This document shows positions 23,185 through 32,040 of a stretch of 64,000 nt of DNA, piece by piece. The notes under the pieces were generated by a model. That model was not told the origin of the DNA, searched no databases, and saw only the letters and a program-made list of their open reading frames with translations. Source of the DNA: Candidatus Blastococcus massiliensis AP3 (GTDB taxonomy: Bacteria; Actinomycetota; Actinomycetes; Mycobacteriales; Geodermatophilaceae); NCBI RefSeq assembly GCF_000582785.1, contig NZ_HG931173.1:359602-423601 (forward strand), given 5' to 3'. Within the stretch, counting starts at the first letter, position 1. Each line of letters opens with the position of its first letter. Made by a program: the position numbers and the translations under genes.

Positions 23185-24252
23185 TCAGCCGGTGATCTCG
23201 ATGGTCCCCATCATCCGGTCGAGCATCCGCACGTTCCGCGCGTAGTCGAACTGAGGCAGCCCGACGGTGTCGACCACCAGGGTGCGCGGCCCGTCGTCCG
23301 TGGGCTCGAGCTGGACGACGTAGCTCGTGATGCGGATGCCCGGCGGGTACAGCCCCTCCCCGAGGGTCACCTGCTGGATGCGGACCGCCCGGCGCCCGTC
23401 GATCGTCGTCTCCTGCCGGCTGTCCGGCGCGGCTCCGGTCGACGCGACCAGATCGAACGGCATCGTCTGCACCGAGGCGGTGACCGAGCCGATCCGCGCG
23501 TCGGTGGCGGGTGGCACGCGGAAGGACTCGGGTGCGAACCGCGTGCACGCGGGCACGGTCTCGCCGACGTTGACCGACCAGCCCTCGGGATAGGAGATGG
23601 CGAAGCCGGCGGGGCTCTCGCACCGCAGGGACAGCGGCGTGGAGGACGTCGGCGGCTCGTCGAGCAGATCGACCACGATCCGCTGCGGGTCGGTCAGCAG
23701 CCCCACCGCGAACTGCCGCTGCTCCGCCAGGCCGGCGAAGAAGGCGTACCGCCCCTCGAAGAGGTTGTCGGAGACCAGGGCCTCGAGGACGGCACCCCCA
23801 TCGGGTTCCTGGCTGTCGGGACCCGACCACGGCCGCACACCGGAGGGCGCGTCGCCGGGCATCGCCAGGTTCGTGAGCGTGATCCCCAGGACCGCGTGAC
23901 CGGGCACCTCCACCGGCTCGCCCGAGCCCTGGGACCGGGGTGCGCCGGTGTATCCGACCTGCCAGCCCGCCCGCCCCTCGCCGGCGAGCTCGAACACGAT
24001 CCGGTCGAACCCCTCGTGGGCACCGAGCCGGACGTCGGTGAGGACCACCGGCGGGCCGTCGGCGTCGGCCTGGGACTCCACGACGTCGCCGGTGGCGATC
24101 GGCCGGGCGGGCCGGTCCTCCGCCGGATCGGCCGTCGCGGAGGAGGTCGCCGTGGCCGCTCCGGTGTCGCGAGGCTGCCCGGGCGGGTCCCCGGAGGTGC
24201 CGCAGGCGGTCAGCGCGAGCACCGCGCACGCACCGGCCGCGAGCAGACGCAT
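23185..24252 (-). CDS. AMIN-like domain lipoprotein
   Basis: A 355-residue predicted lipoprotein: a short signal peptide with lipobox LTAC (Cys 17), then a Ser/Thr/Ala linker. A first domain (about 65-195), VVLTDVRLGAHEGFDRIVFE and following, matches the AMIN-like beta-sandwich seen in actinobacterial cell-wall lipoproteins. The second half (about 205-355), beginning SLRCESPAGFAISYPEGWSV, looks like a separate beta-rich domain of unknown function. It is exported and membrane-anchored. It lies downstream of glnE in the same direction but separated by 123 bases, so it probably has its own promoter. Confidence 0.8.
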   Translation of the reverse strand: MRLLAAGACAVLALTACGTSGDPPGQPRDTGAATATSSATADPAEDRPARPIATGDVVESQADADGPPVVLTDVRLGAHEGFDRIVFELAGEGRAGWQVGYTGAPRSQGSGEPVEVPGHAVLGITLTNLAMPGDAPSGVRPWSGPDSQEPDGGAVLEALVSDNLFEGRYAFFAGLAEQRQFAVGLLTDPQRIVVDLLDEPPTSSTPLSLRCESPAGFAISYPEGWSVNVGETVPACTRFAPESFRVPPATDARIGSVTASVQTMPFDLVASTGAAPDSRQETTIDGRRAVRIQQVTLGEGLYPPGIRITSYVVQLEPTDDGPRTLVVDTVGLPQFDYARNVRMLDRMMGTIEITG

Positions 24253-24375
24253 CGCCGACCCACCTGCCTCTCCCGTCGGGATCTCCTCCCTGCAGACTTT
24301 CCAGCACGGGCCCGGCCGAACGTGCGCGGTCGACACGTCACCGAATCGACATGTCCACCGGGCGGCGGCTCGCGG

Positions 24376-27300
24376 TCAGCCGCCCGGCTGCTGGCCGTAG
24401 AAGGCCTGCTCCACGACCGTCCGTGCGTGCCGGGTGGTCCGCTGGTAGTCGTCCAGGAACTGCCCGGGGTCGGTGTCGGGCCCGTACCCGCAGGCCCGCG
24501 CGACCCCGTCGAGCTCCGGGCCCGGGCGGGGAAGCTGGTCGCTGGGCCGCCCCCGGACGAGGAAGATCGCGTTCCGGGCGCGGGTGGCCAACTCCCACGC
24601 CGCCCGCAGCGCGTCGGCCTGATCCGCGGGCAGCAGACCGTTGTCGCCCAGCGCCGCCAGCCCCTCGACCGTGGACAGGACCCGCAGCGCCGGCAGCTCG
24701 CCGGCGTGCTGGAGCTGGAGCAGCTGCACCGTCCACTCCACGTCGGCGAGACCGCCGCGGCCGAGCTTGGTGTGGGTGGCCGGGTCGGCGCCGCGCGGCA
24801 GCCGTTCGCGTTCCACCCGTGCCTTGATGCGGCGGATCTCGGCCACCTGCTCCTGGCCGAGCCCGCCCTCCGGGTAGCGCAGCGGATCGATCAGGGCGAC
24901 GAACTCCGCCGCGACCTCCTCGTCGCCGGCGACCGGGGCCGCCCGCAGCAGGGCCTGCACCTCCCAGACCGACACCCAGCGCGCGTAGTACTCGCGGAAC
25001 GCCGACACGCTCCGCACCAGCGCGCCCTGCCGGCCCTCGGGTCGCAGGTCCGCGTCGATCTCGAAGGCCGGGTCGGGCCCGGCCTCCCCCAGCAGACGGC
25101 GCAGCGTGTGCGCGACGGCGTTCGCGGCGGCGGTCGCCCTGCCCTCGTCGGCGCCCGCCCGTGGCCGGTGCACGAACAGGACGTCGGCGTCGGAGCCGTA
25201 GCCCATCTCGCCCCCACCGAGCCGGCCCATGCCGATCACCGCCAGGTCCGCGGGGAGATCGGCGGCCGTCGTCCCCGTCTCCTGGGCGTGCGCCCGGACG
25301 GCGGCGTCCAGGCCGGCCCGCAGCGTCGCGACGGCGACGTCGGTGAGGGCCCGGCCCACGCGGAGGGCGTCGAGGCGGCCCAGCAGGTCCGCGCAGGCGA
25401 TGCGGAGGAGCTCCTGGCGGCGCAGCCCGCGCAGCACCCGGATGCCCTCCTGGGGGTCCGGCGCGCGCCCGGCCGCCTGCCGCCACGCCTTGGTGAGCAC
25501 GGTGACGTCGCGGGGTTCGAGCTCGGCGTCGGCGGCGAGGACCCGCAGCGCCTCGGGGGTCCGGGTCAGCAGCCCGGCGACGTACTGGCTGGAGCCGAGC
25601 AGCCGGGCCAGGCGCTCGGCCACCTGTCCCTCGTCCCGGAGCAGGCGCAGGAACCACTGGTTGCCACCCAGCGCCTCGCTGACCTGCCGGTAGGCCAGCA
25701 GCCCCGCGTCGGGGTTGGGGCACGCGGCGAAGGTCTGGAGCAGGACCGGCAGCAGGTACTTCTGCATCGAGGCCGACCGCGAGACCCCACCGGTCAGCGC
25801 GGCGAGATGCCGCAGCGCCGCCTCGGGGTCACCGAAGCCCAGGGCGCGCAGCCAGTCCCCCGCCGCCTTCGAGCCCAGCTGCAGGTGCTCGCCGGGCACG
25901 CGGGCCACCGCGGACAGCAGCGGCCGGTAGAAGAGCTTCTCGTGCAACCGGCGCACCTCGCGGGTGTGCAGGTTGAGCTCCGCCTGCAGCACGTCGACCG
26001 CCCCGCCGCGGGCGTCCGGCTTGTACCCGAGCGATCGCGCCAGCCAGCGCAGCTGCTGCTCGTCGGTGGGCAGCAGGTGGGTGCGCCGGAGCCGGAGCAG
26101 CTGGAGCCGGTGCTCGACGGTGCGCAGGAAGCGGTAGGACGCGATGAGCGTGGCGGCGTCGTCACGGCCGACGTACCCGCCGGCGGACAGGGCCATGAGC
26201 GCGGGCAGCGTGCCGCCCACGCGGAGCGAGGCGTCGGCCCGTCCGTGCACGAGCTGCAGCAGCTGGACGGCGAACTCGACGTCGCGCAGGCCACCCGGGC
26301 CGAGCTTGAGCTCGCGGTCGGCCTGGGTCGGCGGGATGTGCGCCTCCACCCGGCGGCGCATGGCCTGCACCTCCGCGACGAAGCCGGGCCGGTCGCCGGC
26401 CCGCCACACCAGCGGCCAGAGCGCGTCCACGTAGGCGCGGCCGAGGTCGGGGTCGCCCGCGACCGGGCGCATCTTGAGCAGCGCCTGGAACTCCCAGGTG
26501 CTGGCCCACTGCTCGTAGTAGGCCTGGTGCCCGGCCACGGTGCGGACCAGCACCCCGGCCTTGCCCTCCGGGCGCAGGGCGGCGTCGACCTCCCACGCGG
26601 CCTGGCGGCAGATCCGCATGAGCGCGGCGGCCACGCGGGTGGCGCTGCCCAGCGCGGCGCTCTCGGAGTCCGAGGGGTCGACCGGCTCGCCGACGAAGAC
26701 GACGTCGACGTCGCTGACGTAGTTCAGCTCCCGGCCGCCGGTCTTGCCGAGCGCGATCACGGACAACCGGCAGGCTGCCGCGTCGTCGGGCTGCTCGGCG
26801 ACGGCGAGCGCCAGCCCCGCGGTGAGCACGGCGGCGGCGATGTCGGCCAGTTCCGCGGCCGCGTCCTCGGCGGCCAGGCCGTCCCCGAGGTCCCGGCCGG
26901 CGAGGGAGAGGATGGCCCGCCGGTAGGCCAGCCGGAGCCCGGCGACCCGTTCCGGCGAGGCGTCCGCGGCCCCCTTGCCCAGCCGGACCCCCCACGGCGG
27001 GTCGTCCGGGTCGGCGCCGACGGCGACCAGCATCTGCCGCTCGAGCGCCTGGGGCGTGGGCCGGGTGTGCCCGACCCCGTCGGCGTCGAGCACCGTCCAG
27101 TCACCGGGGTTGGCGGCGAGGTGGTCGGCCAGCCCCGAGCTGGCACCCAGCACCGCGAGCAGCCGGCCGCGGAGGACGCCCGACCCCCGCAGCCGGGCGA
27201 GCAGCGAGGCGGCGGAGCCCCCGGTCGTGTCGGCCTCGTCGAGCGCCTCGATCAGCCGGTGCAGCGAGCGCACGGCGAGATCGGGGTCGCCGGCCCTGGC

Positions 27301-27474
27301 CAGCGCGGCGACCACCGGCCCGGCCTCGGGATCGGCCGGCTCGTTGCGGTCGAGGTCCCACAGCCCGATGTCGGGGTGGGACAGCAGGCGCGCGGCGCGC
27401 TCGCCGTCCTCGAAGCCGAAGCGGACCAGCCGCACGACGGCACGCCGCGGGATCTCGGGCTCGGGTGTGGTCAC
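24376..27474 (-). CDS. glnE: Bifunctional glutamine-synthetase adenylyltransferase/deadenylylase
   Basis: The 1032-residue enzyme attaches AMP to, and removes it from, the adenylylation Tyr of GlnA1 (Tyr 406 here). Two nucleotidyltransferase halves are evident: in the N-terminal half GRELNYVSDVDVVFVGEP, in the C-terminal half GGGEMGYGSDADVLFVHR, each with the metal-binding Asp pair. Each is followed by a helical GlnD-PII-linker-like region (AYYEQWASTWEFQALLKMR; REYYARWVSVWEVQALL). The length is normal. GTG at 27474 follows four bases after the stop of the GATase gene, with which it forms an operon. It is encoded between the two glutamine synthetase genes, as in mycobacteria. Confidence 0.96.
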   Translation of the reverse strand: MTTPEPEIPRRAVVRLVRFGFEDGERAARLLSHPDIGLWDLDRNEPADPEAGPVVAALARAGDPDLAVRSLHRLIEALDEADTTGGSAASLLARLRGSGVLRGRLLAVLGASSGLADHLAANPGDWTVLDADGVGHTRPTPQALERQMLVAVGADPDDPPWGVRLGKGAADASPERVAGLRLAYRRAILSLAGRDLGDGLAAEDAAAELADIAAAVLTAGLALAVAEQPDDAAACRLSVIALGKTGGRELNYVSDVDVVFVGEPVDPSDSESAALGSATRVAAALMRICRQAAWEVDAALRPEGKAGVLVRTVAGHQAYYEQWASTWEFQALLKMRPVAGDPDLGRAYVDALWPLVWRAGDRPGFVAEVQAMRRRVEAHIPPTQADRELKLGPGGLRDVEFAVQLLQLVHGRADASLRVGGTLPALMALSAGGYVGRDDAATLIASYRFLRTVEHRLQLLRLRRTHLLPTDEQQLRWLARSLGYKPDARGGAVDVLQAELNLHTREVRRLHEKLFYRPLLSAVARVPGEHLQLGSKAAGDWLRALGFGDPEAALRHLAALTGGVSRSASMQKYLLPVLLQTFAACPNPDAGLLAYRQVSEALGGNQWFLRLLRDEGQVAERLARLLGSSQYVAGLLTRTPEALRVLAADAELEPRDVTVLTKAWRQAAGRAPDPQEGIRVLRGLRRQELLRIACADLLGRLDALRVGRALTDVAVATLRAGLDAAVRAHAQETGTTAADLPADLAVIGMGRLGGGEMGYGSDADVLFVHRPRAGADEGRATAAANAVAHTLRRLLGEAGPDPAFEIDADLRPEGRQGALVRSVSAFREYYARWVSVWEVQALLRAAPVAGDEEVAAEFVALIDPLRYPEGGLGQEQVAEIRRIKARVERERLPRGADPATHTKLGRGGLADVEWTVQLLQLQHAGELPALRVLSTVEGLAALGDNGLLPADQADALRAAWELATRARNAIFLVRGRPSDQLPRPGPELDGVARACGYGPDTDPGQFLDDYQRTTRHARTVVEQAFYGQQPGG

Positions 27475-27478
27475 CGGG

Positions 27479-28222
27479 TCACGCCGCCGGCCCGGCGTGC
27501 GCCCGCACCAGGTCGGCGAACCGGGCCGCGAAGGGGGCCCACGTCTCCGCGAGGTCGTCGTGGACGGCGTCCGCGCGGGCGCACAGCGTCGCGACGTCGA
27601 GCCCGGAGGCGGCCACACCCACCGCGTCGCGGTCCGCCCATCCGCGCACCATCTCCGGCGTCGTCTCGACGTGGAACTGGACGCCGTAGACGTGCGTGCC
27701 GACCCGGAAGGCCTGGTTCGCGTAGGCGGGGTTGCTGGCCAGCAGTGTCGCGCCCGGCGGCAGCGCAGCGATCTCGTCGTGGTGCCACTGCACGACGTCG
27801 GGGGCGAGCGGGAGCGGACCGAAGACCGGGTCGGCGTAGGCGGCGTCCCGCTTGGCGACCAGGGTGGCGCCCACCTCCGGCCCCTCGACACCGGACCGCA
27901 CCGCACCACCGCCCACCTGGGCCAGCAACTGGGCGCCGAGGCAGACGGCGAGCGTGGGGTGGTCGGTGGCGATCGCCTCGCGCAGCAGGGAGCGCACCCC
28001 GACCAGCTCGGGGCTCCTTGCGTCGTCGTCGGTCGCCGACTGCGGGCCGCCGAGCACGACCAGGCCGTCGTGGCCACCGAGGTCCGCCGGCAGCGTGTCC
28101 CCACGGCGGAGGTGCCGCTCGTCCAGGACCAGACCGGCGTCGGTCAGCCACTCCCCCAGCCGCGCGGGCGGGTCGCTCTCGCTCGGGACGACGACGAGCA
28201 GGCGGCCACCGACGGATGTCAC
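27479..28222 (-). CDS. Class I glutamine amidotransferase-like protein
   Basis: The 247-residue protein has the GATase1 triad: nucleophile Cys in LAVCLGAQLLAQ (about residue 95), and His/Glu in YGVQFHVETTPEM (about 180-182). The loop VVLGGPQSATDDD is the oxyanion-hole region. Such stand-alone proteins transfer glutamine nitrogen to unknown substrates or hydrolyse gamma-glutamyl compounds. It is encoded directly upstream of glnE with a four-base gap, so a role in glutamine metabolism is plausible by context. Start is GTG at 28222. Confidence 0.87.
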   Translation of the reverse strand: MTSVGGRLLVVVPSESDPPARLGEWLTDAGLVLDERHLRRGDTLPADLGGHDGLVVLGGPQSATDDDARSPELVGVRSLLREAIATDHPTLAVCLGAQLLAQVGGGAVRSGVEGPEVGATLVAKRDAAYADPVFGPLPLAPDVVQWHHDEIAALPPGATLLASNPAYANQAFRVGTHVYGVQFHVETTPEMVRGWADRDAVGVAASGLDVATLCARADAVHDDLAETWAPFAARFADLVRAHAGPAA

Positions 28223-28270
28223 GCCGCCGAGGCTAGTGCGCGCTCCGCGCCCGACGGCTCCAGGCCGGTG

Positions 28271-30070
28271 TCACGGCCCGTCCTGCGGCCACGGGGTGCC
28301 GACGACGACGTCGAGGACGCACAGCCGGGACGACGCGGGGCCGGCGGTCCGGACCTCGACCTCCCCCTCCTGACCGGTCACCACGAAGAACGCCTGCCCC
28401 GCACCCGGCGGCAGGGCGAGCTCCCGCTCGTCGCCGCCCACCGACAGGACCAGCGTGACCGGGCTCCCGGCCAGGTACCCCAGGCGGACGACCTCGGGCG
28501 CCTCGGCCGGGCCGGACAGCTCGCCCAGCGACCGGCCGGCCGCGCCCACCGACCAGCCGCAGCCCGGCGCGGGGCCGGCCCGCTGGAGACGGGGTGCCAG
28601 CACGGTCACGGGCCGGAGCTCGGCCGACCCGTCGAACATGAAGAGTTCGGTCCCGGGCCGGTCGAAGCTGCGCTCCTGGCCCAGCGTGCGGAGCATGCCG
28701 TCCAGACGCGGGCGGCCGAAGATGTTGACGTTCCACGGCGGCTGGCTGCTGACCACGGGCACGCCCGGGTCGGCGTCCATCGCGGCCAGCACGCCGTGGA
28801 CGTAGTCACGGGACCCCCGGTGCTGCAGCTCGCCGGCGACGAGGGTGGTGGTGACCAGGCCGCTGGCGGCCAGGAGGCCGCTCGCCGCCAGGGCGGGGCG
28901 CAGCGAGCCACCTCCGTACGGGAGCCTCCGCGCGGTGGTGGCGCGCTCGACCAGCGGCCCGGTGAAGGCGGCGCAGCACCCGATCGCGATCACCGGCAGC
29001 GCGTCGCTGATGTAGCGCGGATCCCGCGTCACCAGGTCCAGCAGCTGCCCGCGGCCGATCAGCACGAGCGCGACGTCCGCGGCGAGGTACCCGGCCACCA
29101 GCGCCCACCCGTTCAGCGCCCGCCTCCCCCGCAGCCACAGGCTGCCGGCGACCACGCCGAGGGCCAGCAGGGCGACGACCACACCGGTCGCGGCCCCGAC
29201 GCCGGGGAGGCGGGTCTCCTCCGCCCCGGCCGCCGTCCAGGGGCCGCCGAAGACGCCGGGCAGCACCATCCCGGCCACCGTCTCGCCGGTCCACGAGAGC
29301 GCGGCGCCCGCGTCCAGGTCCAGCGACGCGGTCGAGTCCACCACGACGACGTACAGCGGGAGGTAGGCGAGCACGAGCAGTCCGTGCCCGAGCAGGTACC
29401 GCCGGCTGCGCGCCAGGGACCGGAGCCGGCGGCCGAGCGGGTGCCCCGCCCCCTCGACGAGGAGCAGCACGCCCAGCAGGACCGGGAGGATCAGCAGCGC
29501 CTTCTCGTAGAAGAGCAACCCCAGTGCATGGCCGCCGACGGAGATCGCCGCCCAGCGCCAGGAGTGCCGCCGGATCGCGCGGACCAGCCCGAGCAGGGCC
29601 AGGAGCATCCCGATCTGCACCGGCAGGGCCTCGAGCCCCGACGCCGTCCAGGTCGCGACCGCGAGACCCAGGGGCGTGAACAGGTAGCCGGCGAGGGGCA
29701 GCAGGATCCACGGCGACCGGCCGAACAGTTCGCGCAGGACCGCCAGCAGCAGGCAGGACGCGACCACCTGCAGCCCGAGCAGCCAGAGCGCCGCAGGGAG
29801 GAACGACAGGCCGGCGTTCCGGCCGATCAGCCAGTAGACGACGTTCGCGCCGATCTCCAGGTGGCCGTTGTGGTCACGGATCAGGAACTCGCGGGACAGC
29901 CCCAGGCGGCGCGCGAGGTCCAGGTGGACGAAGTCGTCCTGCCAGTAGTACGAGCGGACCACGATCAGCGCCCGGACGACCGTCTGCCCGGCCACCAGCA
30001 GCATCCCGGCGAGCAGCACCGGGTCGCGGCGGAACCGGGTCCACGCCTCCGTGCGGGCTTCCGGGGTCAC
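28271..30070 (-). CDS. Polytopic membrane protein, GT-C glycosyltransferase-like, paralogue A
   Basis: About 599 residues with roughly ten to twelve hydrophobic segments in the first 430 residues. The first extracytoplasmic loop contains VVRSYYWQDDFVHLDLARRL, an aromatic-Asp-Asp pattern as in GT-C lipid-linked sugar transferases, followed by LIRDHNGHLEIGANVVYWLI. A soluble C-terminal region (from about residue 440) includes PPWNVNIFGRPRLDG and GCGWSVG. The divergent gene at 30166 encodes a clear paralogue with the same order of motifs. GTG at 30070 (VTPEARTEAW) is preferred to the more upstream frame, which would overlap that neighbour. Sugar transfer is inferred only from the loop motif and topology. 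Confidence 0.72.
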   Translation of the reverse strand: MTPEARTEAWTRFRRDPVLLAGMLLVAGQTVVRALIVVRSYYWQDDFVHLDLARRLGLSREFLIRDHNGHLEIGANVVYWLIGRNAGLSFLPAALWLLGLQVVASCLLLAVLRELFGRSPWILLPLAGYLFTPLGLAVATWTASGLEALPVQIGMLLALLGLVRAIRRHSWRWAAISVGGHALGLLFYEKALLILPVLLGVLLLVEGAGHPLGRRLRSLARSRRYLLGHGLLVLAYLPLYVVVVDSTASLDLDAGAALSWTGETVAGMVLPGVFGGPWTAAGAEETRLPGVGAATGVVVALLALGVVAGSLWLRGRRALNGWALVAGYLAADVALVLIGRGQLLDLVTRDPRYISDALPVIAIGCCAAFTGPLVERATTARRLPYGGGSLRPALAASGLLAASGLVTTTLVAGELQHRGSRDYVHGVLAAMDADPGVPVVSSQPPWNVNIFGRPRLDGMLRTLGQERSFDRPGTELFMFDGSAELRPVTVLAPRLQRAGPAPGCGWSVGAAGRSLGELSGPAEAPEVVRLGYLAGSPVTLVLSVGGDERELALPPGAGQAFFVVTGQEGEVEVRTAGPASSRLCVLDVVVGTPWPQDGP

Positions 30071-30132
30071 CGGAGCATCTTCGCCCCCAGCGTCCCGGTC
30101 TGTCGGAGGATGGATCCGGTCCGCCGCGTGCC

Positions 30133-30165
30133 TAGACTCCCGCGACCGCACCGATGAGGAGAGCC
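30133..30165 (+). promoter_or_regulatory. Promoter and ribosome site of the gene at 30166
   Basis: TAGACT at 30133-30138 is an exact match to the -10 found before the DUF4191 gene and rnpB. GAGGAGA at 30156-30162 sits in front of GTG 30166, which argues against the ATG at 30154 as start because that ATG lies upstream of the ribosome site. Confidence 0.5.
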
Positions 30166-32028
30166 GTGAACCACGCATCGGACGCGGCCGTCCACGGCGG
30201 AGCCGACGCGCCCGCCGGCCGCGCTCCCGACCGCGAGGCCGAGGGGCTCCCGACGCGGCCGGGACTCCGCGCCTACGTGCTGGTCACCGCATGGCTGCTC
30301 ATCGGCGCCCACCTGGTGCTGCGCGCGTGGACGCTCGGCGAGCGCCACTTCTACGCCGACGACCTCATGTACGGCGGCGAGGCCATCGCGACGCCGCTGC
30401 TCTCGGCCGAGTACCTCGTGGAGAACCGCCACGGCCACGTCATGCCGGCGGCCGTGGTGCTGCACGGCGTCCTGTACCGGCTCTTCCCGCTGGAGTGGGG
30501 GCCGTTCGCGGTGACGCTCCTGGTGCTCTCCGCGGCCGCCGCCCTCGCGGTGCTGCGCCTGCTGCGGGTGCTGCTGGACGACCGGCCGGCGCTGCTCGCC
30601 CCGCTGGCGGTGTTCCTCTTCTGCCCGCTGACCCTCGGGCCGGTCACCTGGTGGTCGGCGGCGATCAACTCGCTGCCGCTGCAGATCGGGATGGCCTGGG
30701 TGGTCGCGGACGCCGTCCTGCTGGCGCGCACCCGCCGGCGACGGCACGCGGTCTCGGGGACGGTGGCGTTCGTCGTCACGCTGCTGTTCTTCGAGCGCGC
30801 GGTGTTCGTCCCGTTCCTGGCGTTCGCGCTGGTCGCGCTGCTGCTGCACCTCCACGGCGCCCGTGGGCCCGTGCGGAGCGCCTGGCTGCGGGCGTGGGAG
30901 CTGTGGGCAGGACTGCTGGTCGCCGTCGCCGCGTGGGCGGTCGTCTTCCTCGTCGCGGTGCCCGCCGAGTCCGTCGGCACCGCGACGGCCGGGCAGGTCG
31001 CCGACCTCACCCGCATCTCGGCCACGGCCCTGGCTCCCGCTCTGCTCGGCGGCCCGTGGCGCTGGGTCGACGTGTCCGGCCCGCCCCTGTCCGACGCCCC
31101 GTCGTGGGCGGTCCCCGCGAGCGTCGCCGTCCTCGTGGCCCTGGTCGCCTGGTCGACCCTCCTCCGGCGGGGCGGCGGCTGGCTGTGGGTCGTGGCCGCC
31201 GGCTACGTCCTCGCCGGCGCGGTGGTGGTCGGCATCGGCCGCGGAGCGACCGAGTTCGCCCACGTCCTCCCGCTGACCTACCGGTACTTCGCGGCCGAGG
31301 CGGTGCTGGCCGCCGTCGTCGTCGCCTTCCTGTTCCTCCTGCCGGCCCGCCGGGCGGGCGACCGGCGGCCGGCGGCCGGCGCACGCGCGGGTGTCGTCAC
31401 CCTCCTCGTCCTGGCCTTCGTCGCGAGCTCGGTCCTCTCCACGGTGACCTACCGGCGCGCCTGGGCCACCGAACCGACCGGCGACTACCTCACCGCGGCC
31501 CGGGCGTCGCTGGCCGGTGCCGGCGACGAGCCACTGCTGGACTTCGACGTGCCCGACACCGTGCTGTGGGACTTCTGGTCACCCTGGAACCAGGCGTCCC
31601 TGCTCTTCGCGGGCCTGGAGGACCGGCCGCGTTTCGCCGCCGCCACCCACGACCTGCGGCTGCTCGACGAGGCCGGGAACCTGCGGCCGGCCGCGGTCGT
31701 GCCCGTCGCGCGCGTCGCCGACGGGCCGCTGCCCGGCTGCGGGTGGTCCGTCGCCGGAGACGGGCGCACCCCCGTGGCCCTCGCCGGCCCGGTGCCGGCC
31801 CGGGAGTGGACCGCGGAGCTGAGCTACACCGCCGACATCGACGGGACGGTCACCGTCTCCCTGGACTCCGGGAAGCCGGTGCACGTGCCGGTCAGGGCGG
31901 GCAGCCACACGGTGCACGTCCGCCTTGAAGGCGGGGGGCAGACGCTGCACACGACGGCGCAGACCCCCGGGCTGGGGCTGTGCATCGGCGCCGGCGCCCT
32001 GGGCGACGTCGTCCCCCAGGGCGGGTGA
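30166..32028 (+). CDS. Polytopic membrane protein, GT-C glycosyltransferase-like, paralogue B
   Basis: About 620 residues, with the same plan as the divergent neighbour: the first loop LGERHFYADDLMYGGEAIAT carries the Asp-Asp pair, then YLVENRHGHVMPAAVVLHGV, GPVTWWSAAINSLPLQIGMA (neighbour: ATWTASGLEALPVQIGML) and TLLFFERAVFVPFLAFAL (neighbour: GLLFYEKALLILPVLL). After about eleven membrane segments the C-terminal domain contains DFWSPWNQASLLFAG and GCGWSVAG. The conserved Asp pair, the His in RHGH/DHNGH and the FYEKA/FFERA motif are shared and may be functional. Start GTG at 30166 by ribosome site. Substrate unknown. Confidence 0.72.
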   Translation: MNHASDAAVHGGADAPAGRAPDREAEGLPTRPGLRAYVLVTAWLLIGAHLVLRAWTLGERHFYADDLMYGGEAIATPLLSAEYLVENRHGHVMPAAVVLHGVLYRLFPLEWGPFAVTLLVLSAAAALAVLRLLRVLLDDRPALLAPLAVFLFCPLTLGPVTWWSAAINSLPLQIGMAWVVADAVLLARTRRRRHAVSGTVAFVVTLLFFERAVFVPFLAFALVALLLHLHGARGPVRSAWLRAWELWAGLLVAVAAWAVVFLVAVPAESVGTATAGQVADLTRISATALAPALLGGPWRWVDVSGPPLSDAPSWAVPASVAVLVALVAWSTLLRRGGGWLWVVAAGYVLAGAVVVGIGRGATEFAHVLPLTYRYFAAEAVLAAVVVAFLFLLPARRAGDRRPAAGARAGVVTLLVLAFVASSVLSTVTYRRAWATEPTGDYLTAARASLAGAGDEPLLDFDVPDTVLWDFWSPWNQASLLFAGLEDRPRFAAATHDLRLLDEAGNLRPAAVVPVARVADGPLPGCGWSVAGDGRTPVALAGPVPAREWTAELSYTADIDGTVTVSLDSGKPVHVPVRAGSHTVHVRLEGGGQTLHTTAQTPGLGLCIGAGALGDVVPQGG

Positions 32029-32040
32029 CCGACGCCGGGG

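Noticed and set aside
23896-28236. A 1446-codon open frame on the plus strand
   Set aside because: It is the mirror frame of glnE and its neighbours, rich in Arg, Gly and Pro, and without motifs. GlnE on the other strand is unambiguous.
26975-30157. A 1060-codon open frame on the plus strand
   Set aside because: It covers the end of glnE, the GATase and the membrane protein antisense; the composition is low-complexity Gln/Arg/Gly.
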